Positions 55,201 to 64,000 of a stretch of 64,000 nucleotides of DNA are shown here, one piece after another. Source of the DNA: Nelumbo lutea (Eukaryota; Streptophyta; Magnoliopsida; Proteales; Nelumbonaceae); assembly GCA_022828595.1 (NCBI GenBank), contig JAKGHH010000002.1, forward strand, positions 76,542,383-76,606,382. Reading direction: 5' to 3'. The notes beneath the pieces are model-generated. The model searched no databases, had not been told where the DNA came from, and saw nothing but the letters and a program-made list of their open reading frames with translations. The translations under genes were made by a program, and so were the position numbers. Every line of letters begins with the position of its first letter. Within the stretch, counting starts at the first letter, position 1.

Positions 55201-55370
55201 ATTTGGCATAAGTAGATTTGAAAATAATGCCATTGGGCGTAAAAACCAAAGGAAATCATGAGAACCTTGAATTGACTGATTAAACCCCTGAAAATATTCT
55301 AAAAAGCCTAGTAAATTGAGTTTTTGGGTTTCTTTACATGTTTAGGAATGTCTAAAGTCTTGAACATGTG
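52300..55370. other. Gene-free AT-rich DNA
   Basis: Only short frames and no domain. 52310-52420 (GTCTCGCCCAAAATTATTAT, GGTGTCGAATCTACAG) looks like retroelement or MITE edge sequence, but I could not place borders. Confidence 0.55.
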
Positions 55371-55615
55371 GTGAGAACGGGTGGATACGAGTCGAGCCAA
55401 GCCGAATATTTGGCTATTTGAACTCAGCTCGACAATAAAATACCAAGCTCGAATTTGGGCTCGAGCTCAATTCGAACTAGAAATATCAGTTCGAATTCGG
55501 CTCGAATAAAAAACACTTATATTTGAGCTTGGTTCAGCTCGTGCTTGATAATGAACCGAGCCTACTCGAGCTTGAATCCGAGCTCCAAATACTTGCCTAG
55601 TTGCCCTACTTGTTT
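55371..55615. repeat. Possible MITE rich in GCTCGA words
   Basis: Dense GAGCTCGAATTCGGCTCG-type words (GAGTCGAGCCAAGCCGAA at 55388, GAGCTTGAATCCGAGCTCC at 55568) as in known plant MITE families. No clear terminal repeat pair was found. Confidence 0.45.
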
Positions 55616-57676
55616 AACAATTAACTTTGTTCTCGATCATTGACCTGGGACTATCAAAAACATTTACAAATCCTTACAAATCTAGACCTACTACTATCGT
55701 GGTTAGCTATTCTAAGTCTCTAAGTTTAGACCCAACACATTATGGGCCTCCTACAAGAAAGCAAGCATCTACCAGAAATAAATCCTACAATTTTTTTATA
55801 TTAAACTTAAAAGATGGCTGAAGCATTGTAATAAAAGTTCTTGTTTATAAAGAGACAAAAAAATTATATAGCTGTCAAATTTTATCCACATAATCAAAAA
55901 AAGACTAATGCACAAATCCTTTCCCTTGGATAGCTTCCAAAACATTCTTTGCATCTGGAGAAACAAAAAGATCCTCTAGCTCACAACTTTCCACCTTTAT
56001 CCAACAAAAACATCATCTAGCTCACAACTTTGTCTTCCCTTCTGCATGTCAATCAAAGAGAAACAAAAATAGGATTAGGATAATCCTTCCTATTTAAAAG
56101 AGAATCAAAGTCAATGGCCTGCAGCTACAAGTTTTAGCACTATTTGACAAGACCATGACAACCTACCATCTTGACAAATGACAACAAAATGAAACAAGCA
56201 TATGTACAGAAAGTGGTGAGATAATTTAGATGGCCTACAGAAAGTTTCTGCTACAAGTTTCAGCACTATTTAAAAGAAAATGCAAAGTCAATGGCCTACA
56301 GCTACAAGTTTCAGCACTATTGCATGAGCCCACAAGGCGGCAAGCTTGCAACGTCTACTTAATTCTGTGTATCAAAACAAATTTGGACTTGTCTTCAGGT
56401 TCTTTTTTTTCCTTTTCTTTTCTATATCTTTTTCTTTTCCTTTCATTTTGTTCATCTTGTCTAATTAATAGCTAGACACCATAAAAGATAGAACTAAGAA
56501 TAATCCACACAAATAAAATTTAACCAAAACAAAAGAAAAATATGCTTGATGTGGTTCTTTTTTTTACTATAAAAAATGTGCTTCTTGACATGCAAATCTT
56601 CAATTTGTACAAAAATCATACTAACAATGGTATACATCCTAGAAACAAGTAATCCCATTAATCACCTGTGGATGTAAAGTTCAATTACCTTGTTCAATAT
56701 AGCGTTTTTACGGTCATTTCAATAAACAACTCCTTGTAGAGTTCAATTGTAATTATTACACTAGATTATTGGCATCTTGTTATTGCTTGCGTTGGGTTAG
56801 TTCGTGTAGATTTTATTTCCTTCATCCTTGGTGTGGGTTATGCAATCTGTCCCATTTTCTCTATTAGGAGGTTTTGCATCTGGTTATAAGGGTCCAATAT
56901 AGGTGGAACGGTTGGTAAAGAAAATAAGCAATTAGGATTAGGGGAAGTTTGCATTTCATGTTTAAGGAATAAGGAAAAATAGAGGAAATCTGATTAATGC
57001 ATGTTGTCTTTCTGGTAAACAGAATTCATTAAGCTACAATAAAACCAAACTATCTCATTGAGATAATGAGTAACCATTAACGAAGAAACAATGCAACATT
57101 TCTATTGAAAAAAGGATTACCTGTATGCACACTTTCAGCTTTGAAACTTGCAAACCACTATCCAAAAATGGGTAGAATTATCTCTTAGACAGTGCATGCC
57201 CTTAGCTCCAATCAGAATGATGTATATTATGACATTTAATGAATAAAATACATATTTGATTCATGTTATTATGGTGTGCTTATGTGTAATACCCTTAAAA
57301 TGGATACATATGAGACTCATGTTAGTTTAGAATCTTTACAGCCGTTGGATAGATCTTGGGAGATTTATCCTAACAAAACTGACACTGATGTGCCGCCAAG
57401 TTGGTTGGGGTGACTTGTCTCAGCTACCAGGGTGAGACCTGAGGTACATGCAGTGTGGGTTTTCTTGAAACCCTGAATCGGACCAGAATTCCAATATTGC
57501 CCTGGACCTTGGAGATATATGGGCAAAACTGGAATGTTACACCTGACACCTAGATACGATTATGATACTACACTATGTATCGGATTGGGTTGTCTTTGAT
57601 ATGCCAATCAGTGAGATCCTTAGAGGGGGTCAAAACCTGGGTATGTTGGGACAGTCCGAGAATTCATCTGAGTGAG
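55616..57676. other. Gene-free DNA upstream of Copia-E
   Basis: No coding domain. A local duplication at 56105-56330 has three copies of a CTACAAGTTTCAGCACTATT-like 20-mer (56126, 56251, 56302). 57285-57676 is more GC-balanced, unique in the window, and ends at the LTR start. Confidence 0.6.
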
Positions 57677-57814
57677 TGATCATAGTGACAGGATCAGCCC
57701 CTTTGTCGGACACAGTGAATGATTGGGGATGCACTCTCTTTGATGAAACCTAAACTGCTGGCAGTTGATTTCAACCGTTGAAATTTGTTTTGCAAAATAT
57801 ATTTATATAGAAAT

Positions 57815-57845
<31 letters not shown>

Positions 57846-59116
57846 GGTTTCAAAATGTTTGCAAAAGTTTTAATTCTCGGGATCCATGTGACTGAGAATG
57901 TAGCACTATACCTTGCAGCCAAGGGAGAGGTCCTCTCTTCTCGACTAGTGTTTGATCATTATGGGCTGAGAGGTTAAGTGTAAGACCATTGAGGGTAATA
58001 CTTGATGGAGTAATCTTGCATCTGCCCACAGTCCTTGGGTTTTTATAAGGTGGCTTGACCCAATGACCATTTAGTGTAAATGTTGGGCCCATTAAGAGCC
58101 CATGGTAATGGACTCAGGGGTTCACTGTTTCCTACAGTGAATTCGGCCAAGCCTTATAACAGAGGTTGGGCTAAACCATGTGGCTGATGTGTAAATCAAT
58201 GCTTGGGTCCCACGCAATACAAGGATATCCAACTGGGTAGCAGTTTGGAAGTTAAGTGAGCACATAGATTTAATGGGCCTAAAGCCCAATTCAAACTGGC
58301 TTAATGAGGTTAATTAAAGAGGGGCGGTTCTGGGATTTAGATCAGCAGATAAGATAAGGGATTGTCCCTATACACTCAAAGAGTCTAGATCCAAATAAAG
58401 GCTTGGATCAGGAAACTCCTAATTAGATTAGGAGGTCTGATATTTATCTACAGATAAGATAAAGGATTATCCTTATCTCTTAAAGAAAGTCCAGATCCAA
58501 ATACAAGATTTGGATTAGGAAATTCCTAATGGGATTAGGAGATGCTCTCTTTAAGGCTATAAATAGAGGATCAGGGCGAACCTCTAGTTCATCCTTCAGT
58601 CTACTGATACAAAAGAGAAGATAACACACAGTTGGACTGCCTCTATCTTCTGCTCTTGTTGTCTCCTGCTATTGCCGCCATACCAGTTCAATCTCCACCT
58701 GTAGGAGCAATCAAAAAAGAGTTCTTGATATTATCTTTTGGGAGAAAAGATAATCAGAAGTCGTGCTCACCTGCCCTCCATCGAATTCTTGCTGAAAAAT
58801 TCAGTTTTTGCTGAAAAACCACCCTATTGATTCTACTTCACCCTACGCTGTGTCATCTTTAGTGGGAGCAATCTTTGGTATTCTCCTTGGGCGTGAACAC
58901 TTTCGTTGGGGGTTACTACTACTCCATATCAGGTATATCCCTCTCCTACCTTTTGGTTTCAGATCTGATTCGGTTTGGGTTTAAGATTGATTTTTTAAAA
59001 TGCAGTTTTCAAAAATAGGGAATGTGATTCCCACGTGGGAGAGAGAAATTTTTGAAATTTCGCCCAACCTTCCTATAGAGTTTGGCCATCCATATGATGG
59101 ATCTCTCATCCCTTTA
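57677..59116 (+). repeat. Copia-E 5' LTR
   Basis: 1440 bp from TGATCATAGTGACAGG to CATCCCTTTA. The start is set by where similarity to the solo LTR at 16819 begins; the end is set by the primer binding site. TATA box CTATAAATAG at 58557-58566, with two 105-bp repeats upstream (from 58347 and 58452). A 30-bp TA run lies at 57819-57842. Confidence 0.85.
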
Positions 59117-59117
59117 G

Positions 59118-59130
59118 TGGTATCAGAGCC
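59118..59130 (+). other. Copia-E primer binding site
   Basis: TGGTATCAGAGCC one base after the LTR end. Confidence 0.95.
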
Positions 59131-60898
59131 AGGTTCAAATCTTGAACCGAAATTGACCAGATCTGAAACTGTGCAAATGGGCAGAAGGCGTTCTACCGAT
59201 TTGCGCAGATTGTTGATTTTCTAGGAAATTGGTTCCCAGATTAAGGGAAATTGATATGAAATTAAATCTTTTTAAATCTGATTTATATTTAGAATTTTTC
59301 TTTATATTTATCTTGATTTATGGATTATTCGTATGGTGGAGATCGAAATCTTCATTGGCGCAAGTCAGTGCTCCTACTATTCTATTCATTCTTGTTTGTA
59401 ATTAATTTTTTTTATTTTTAGACAGAATGTATAGGAATTCTTTTTTATGTAATATTAATAGAAAATTAGGGTTTTCTATTTTATTACATTCAAATTAGAA
59501 GCAGATCGCGCAGAAGGAAGAAGTTTCGCAGATTAGGGTTCGGCTATCAGTGATTTGTAATTTAAGAAACTGCAAACTGCGAACAAACCTCTGTTTTACA
59601 AGGTAGCAGATCTACAAATAGCCCTTCTATTGATTCTTGAGTGTCATTTATCAGTAATTTAATTTCATATCATAACCTTGAATTAAATCTTGAATTAAAG
59701 ATCAAACCCTAGACCCATTTGAACTAGATTGGACCAAACTTTGGACCGAATCTGTGGTTCGATGGGGCTGTTCTCAGCCCTAATTTTCCACTCATGGGTC
59801 CAGGAATTGATGGTTGATTGCAAAGTTCAATTCGGCCCGCTCCTGTAAAACCCTGTTTTAATGTATTAAAACTGCTTTAGCCCATTAACTACATAAAAGC
59901 TATATGGGCCGAACTGCTTTTTGCAATTCAGCCCATATACCTAGATAATATTAATTAGTAATATTATGGATAATTATGGGATTTAATTATGGGTTTTACA
60001 GATATTAATTGATTGGATCAATTCTGTTTTTTATGCATGTGATGTATGGATGTGTGATGTGCAACGTTCATGGGCCATAAGTACTTAGCCTATGTTGATA
60101 CAATAGTGGCTCTTATGCACACCATGATTGAATGCACATCATTGCCATGGTGTCCTTAAGATCATTGGATGATTTCCCTTCATGGTGGGCCCCACACTAT
60201 CTTCCTCCCCAAGAGGAACCATGTGGATCCCTAGTCGTTTAGGGCTCATCTAAATCTGGCTTTATGAAAGCTAGTGGGAGCCATTTTGGTTTGACCTAAA
60301 TTAAACTAAGGCATAATATTTCGTTCCCTCCGCTGAAATATGAGTGCATGTGATAAGGAGATTCATATGATGAACTTTCTAAAGGCCTTCCATCACTAGC
60401 ATGAAGATGGGTGCTTCAGTAATGAGAAAACGCACCATAAAATTGGGATATCCATTTGCTACTAGATCTGTTGGAATGTTTCATAAGATGATAAGGGAGT
60501 CATAGACCAATGTGGGTGGGGCCTATCCTAAAATGGAAGACTCTCTCACGGTACCTTGGCATTCACGAATATGATGGGTAAACATTCACTGGACAGAAAT
60601 GTTTAACCTAAAATGGCAATAAACCTTGTCTAACAGAGGCCAAAGGGAAAGCTCATAAGATGAGTGGATATGATCCTTCACAGAAAGGTGGTGGGGTTAT
60701 GCAGTTAAAACAGTTGGCTCCATGCACCCTATGTGATTTTCCACATTTCTAGAGACATAATTCGCAGTCTCTGCCACTGAGATAGAAGGGAAACCTCAAA
60801 AATGAATAAATAAAAAGGCAACATAGATTAAAAGCCATATCTATGTAGATAACATAAATCAAATAAGATTGTGGACTAATATTTGCTTTTTATCAGAA
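59131..60898 (+). other. Copia-E leader
   Basis: 1.77 kb without coding capacity, long for a copia leader. It contains an imperfect hairpin at 59901-59939. Confidence 0.75.
59901..59939. repeat. Hairpin in Copia-E leader
   Basis: A 17-bp stem (TATATGGGCCGAACTGC against its near reverse complement, two mismatches) around a loop of five T. Confidence 0.7.
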
Positions 60899-61569
60899 AT
60901 GGCAAACAGACAATTCGCAAAAATGTTGGATGACAACAAACTTAATGGCCCAAACTATTCTGACTAGTACCATAACCTTATCTTGGTCCTAACATCTGAA
61001 AAGTTGGACAAAATAGCTAAAAACCTACCCTGGAACGTCCGGGAGATAGGGCTTCTGAGGCCCGTAGGAGGGACTACCAGGAATGGGAAGAGAAAAATTC
61101 CCTTGCCCACTACTACATCATAGCATCCTTAGACAATTCGATACAATGACAGTTCGATCAGATTGAATTGTCCAATGATATCCTGGATAGTCTGAAGACG
61201 ATGTATGAAGAACATAATCGTTCTACTCGACAGAAGGTCTTGAAACAGTTCATGACTGCGTAGATGTCCAAGAATCAGCAAGTTCATGACCATTGTCTTA
61301 AGATGATGGGATACATCAATGAACTTGAGGATCTTGGATCAGGGCTTGACCATGTCACTAAGGTGGATGTCATCCTAAATTCTTTGCCTCCTTCCTTCAA
61401 TCAGTTCATCATGAACTATAATATGAATAAGCTAAATGTTAGCATCCAGGAACTCAGCAATATGTTGCAGAGGGCCGAGGAACTGATCAAGAAGGATGAG
61501 CCCATTGCCATGCTTGTTGAAGCTGGAAACAGGCCGGCCACTAGAAGAGGAGCTGTCCTCAATACCTAG
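60899..61569 (+). pseudogene. Copia-E gag remnant
   Basis: Starts at ATG 60899 with NRQFAKMLDDNKLNGPNYSD and LILVLTSEKLDKIA, then shifts frame several times (61020-61260). The C-terminal part is open at 61264-61569 (MMGYINELEDLGSGLDHVTK, LNSLPPSFNQFIMNYNMNKL, IQELSNMLQRAEELIKK). The CCHC knuckle expected after this block is not present before protease. Confidence 0.9.
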
Positions 61570-61589
61570 AGTCCAAGAAACAAGGTAAT

Positions 61590-61900
61590 TTCGAATCCTT
61601 TGTCATAGAAACCAATTTGTTGGTAACTTCTGCTTCCTGGTGTATTGACTTCGGGGCTTCGACTCATGCGTGTAACTCATTGCAGGAGTTTAGGACAAAC
61701 GGAAGAATGAGTGACGGAGAAGTGACTCTTTACTTGGGGACTTCTGCAAGTGTTGCAGCTACAGCCATAGGAACTGTAGAGTTAATTTTCATAGAATGAA
61801 TCATTGTACTGAAATATTGTCTTTATGTATGGAATTTGAGAAGAAATTTGATTTATGTTTCAAAACTGTGTGCGGATGGATATTTTGTTCTCTTTAGTAA
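61590..61900 (+). pseudogene. Copia-E protease remnant
   Basis: SASWCIDFGASTHACNSLQE carries the catalytic D in DFGA (usual DSGA). The domain continues to about 61850 with a stop at 61797-61799 and LRRNLIYVSKLCADGY after it. Confidence 0.85.
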
Positions 61901-63187
61901 TATGATTACTATCAAAAAAATAACAAATTCTTCGCATACGGAGAACTTGAGAATGGTCTCTATGTTCTCCATCCTTCTCTGAAAACTAACATAACTGAAA
62001 CTACATTGGATGATATCCCCAAGAAAAGAACCCATGATACAGTCAATTCCATGTGCTTGTGGCATTACCGACTTGGCCACATTAACATAGATCGTATCAC
62101 AAGGTCGGTAAAGGATGGTCCTTTGGATTTTCTAACTGTAGAAGATCTTCCAACCTGTGAACCTTGCTTTCAGAGTAAGATGACGAAACAACCATTTAAC
62201 GGTAAGCCTGAAAGATGTACAAGCATGCTTGACCTTATACATACTGATGTGTGTGGTCCCATGAGTGTTAGGACACCTAACCAGCATGTTTATTTTATAA
62301 CATTTACCGATGATTACTAACAGTATGGATACATGTACCTAATGAGACACAAGTTTGAATCCATTTAAAAATTCAAAGAGTTCAGACAAGAGGTCGAGAA
62401 GCAGTTAGGGAGAGAAATTAAGACCTTTCGATCGGATCGAGGTGGCGAGTATCTCTCTGACGAATTCAGGGACTACTTAAAGGACAATGGGATAGTATCA
62501 CAATTAGCTCCTCCTGCTACACCACAGTTAAATGGTGTATCAGAGATGAGGAACCGGACTTTATTGGATATGGTTCGATCACTTCTCGTACACTCAAATT
62601 TACCCACATCCTTTTGGGGTTATACATTAGAGACTACGATATACATGCTGAACCGGATTTCAACCAAATCGATTCCAAAGACTCCCTATGAGCTTTGGAC
62701 CGGTAAGAAACCAAGTGTGAGACACTTGAAGATTTGGGGTTGTTAGGTACATGTTAAAAGAATGAGTGCAGACAAATTGGAATCCAAGACCAGTCGTTGC
62801 CTATCCATAGGCTACCCCAAAGGCTCTATGGGTTACTTATTTTATGACCCAAGAAAACAGAAGGTGTTCTATAATCGAAATTCCCATTTCTTGGAAGATG
62901 ATCACATCCTGAACAATCATCAACAAGAAGTTGTTCTTGATGAAGAAAGCTCAGGGGTAGTGGGAGATGTCCCACAAACTCCAGTTAATGACCAACCTAG
63001 AAGATCTACACGGGTTTCCAGGCCTCTAGTTCATTTCGACTATGACCAGGATAGTTACTTGGTGGAAGCCATGACCAATGAGGAGGATCCCGTGACTTAT
63101 ATGGAAGCTATGTTGGACATAGATTCCTTAAAGTGGGTCGATGCCATGAGAGCTGAGATAGACTCAATGGAGACCAATGGAGTCTAG
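61900..63187 (+). pseudogene. Copia-E integrase remnant and linker
   Basis: Pre-integrase finger LWHYRLGHINIDRI and CEPCFQSKMTKQPF (62055-62190), integrase core LDLIHTDVCGPMS, a stop after FTDDY, FRSDRGGEYLSDEF (62430), NGVSEMRNRTLLDMVRSLL (62530-62580), FWGYTLETTIYMLNR, and the post-core block SRCLSIGYPKGSMGYLFYDP (62790). The linker runs to 63187. Stops at 62318, 62366 and 62744 break it. The AER-type glutamate is kept as SEMRNR. Confidence 0.9.
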
Positions 63188-64000
63188 AATTTGGTAGATC
63201 CGCCCCCTGGGGTAAAAGCAATTGGTTGCAAATGGATCTATAAGAGGAAAAAGGGCCCCGATGGTAAGGTTGAGACCTACAAGGCTCGTCTTGTGGCGAA
63301 AGGGTACACTCAGAAAGAAGGAATCGATTATGAGGAAACATTTTCGCCGGTGGCTATGCTTAAATCCATTAGGATCCTGTTATCTGTAGCAGCGTACCAC
63401 GATTATGAGATTTAGCAAATGGATGTCAAAACTGTGTTCCTGAATAGAGGTCTTAGTGAAGATATCCATATGCAGCAACCACAAGGTTTTATAGTTGCAG
63501 GTCAGGAACACATCGTATGTAAATTAAATCGATCCATATATGGACTTAAGCAAACTTCTAGGAGTTGAAACATCCGGTTTGAATCTACTGTCAAAAAGTT
63601 TGATTTTAAGCAAAATCCAGATAAGCCTTGTGTCTATAGGAAAACCAGTAGTGATAATGTTACGTTCCTAGCTCTGTATGTAGACGACATTCTACTCATT
63701 GGGAATGATGTAGGAATGTTGACTACGGTGAAAGTATGGCTTTCACAGCAATTCTCCATGAAAGATCTTGGAGAAGCCTCCTATATACTAGGTCTTCGGC
63801 TCTATAGAGATACAGCATGGAGAACTCCAATAAAGGAAATGTTCCTTTCAGGCATGGAGTCACTCTCTCCAAGGGTATATCTCCCAAGACTCTCAAGGAG
63901 ATTGAGGGCATGAAGGAAGTTCCCTATGCCTTAGTCGTACGGAGCATCATGTATGCCATGTTGTGCACTCGCCCTGACATCTCTCAGGCAATGAATGTGG
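63188..64000 (+). pseudogene. Copia-E reverse transcriptase remnant, cut by window end
   Basis: RT begins [40 protein letters not shown] and [18 protein letters not shown], with stops at 63186 and 63413. Next come MDVKTVFLNRGLSEDIHMQQ, RSIYGLKQTSRS and LYVDDILLIGNDVGM (YVDD intact, 63676-63715), then FSMKDLGEASYILGLRLYRD. A frameshift near 63815 follows. The last codons (LCTRPDISQAMNV) reach the RT-RNase H border. Confidence 0.92.

Larger units (their letters stand above)
57677..64000 (+). mobile_element. Copia-E, long-LTR copia element, runs off the window
   Basis: 5' LTR, primer binding site, 1.77-kb leader, gag, protease, integrase, RT and the beginning of RNase H, in copia order. It belongs to a different lineage from Copia-A, B and F. 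The 3' end is beyond 64000. Frames are repeatedly interrupted. Confidence 0.92.

Noticed and set aside
57284..57676. A longer Copia-E LTR starting near 57284
   Set aside because: Similarity to the independent solo LTR at 16819 starts exactly at TGATCATAG (57677). Nothing left of it is shared, so the shorter LTR is preferred; the missing 3' LTR could still overturn this.

Overview
The window is plant nuclear DNA. The evidence is spliced coding exons with GT/AG borders, many Ty1/copia and one Ty3/gypsy chromovirus LTR retrotransposon, L1- and RTE-type LINE fragments, and several MITEs. I cannot name the species. The one host gene I recognise is a cationic amino acid transporter (CAT, APC superfamily) on the + strand. 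Eight 3'-terminal exons lie between 20091 and 49085. All internal splice sites are canonical, but exons 20091-20264 and 42348-42587 each carry a single-base frameshift. The exons for the N-terminal 40-45% of the protein are not in the window. No rRNA, tRNA or CRISPR array was seen.

Layout. 1-10498: an old copia element (Copia-1, +) split by a nearly complete copia (Copia-A, -, 5-bp target duplication), which itself holds a solo LTR with an unusual 22-bp flanking duplication; then a MITE and two truncated copia elements (Copia-C and Copia-M, both -). 10499-12355: no gene seen. 12356-19878: Copia-B (+), with a 5'-truncated L1 LINE inside its 5' LTR and a 1.4-kb solo LTR of another family replacing part of its pol. 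If the CAT gene continues to the left, everything up to 20090 is intron.

20091-20452: two CAT exons. 20453-41564: one 21,112-bp intron filled with Copia-F (-, complete with target duplication), Copia-G (-) carrying a hAT-like MITE, an LTR/leader fragment, Copia-H (+), I (-), J (-), K (-), gypsy L (+), then an AT-rich trinucleotide tract. H, I, J, K and L survive only as right-hand halves, as if one deletion cut through a nest of insertions. 41565-49085: the six last CAT exons, with an RTE LINE in one intron and copia and L1 remnants in another.

49086-57676: gene-free DNA with MITEs and a degenerate tandem array. 57677-64000: a long-LTR copia (Copia-E, +), the family of the solo LTR in Copia-B, cut off by the window end. 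All retroelement reading frames carry stops or frameshifts except the short LINE ORF at 12771-13748. No new biological system stands out. The most interesting signals are the structures of the insertions and the state of the CAT gene.
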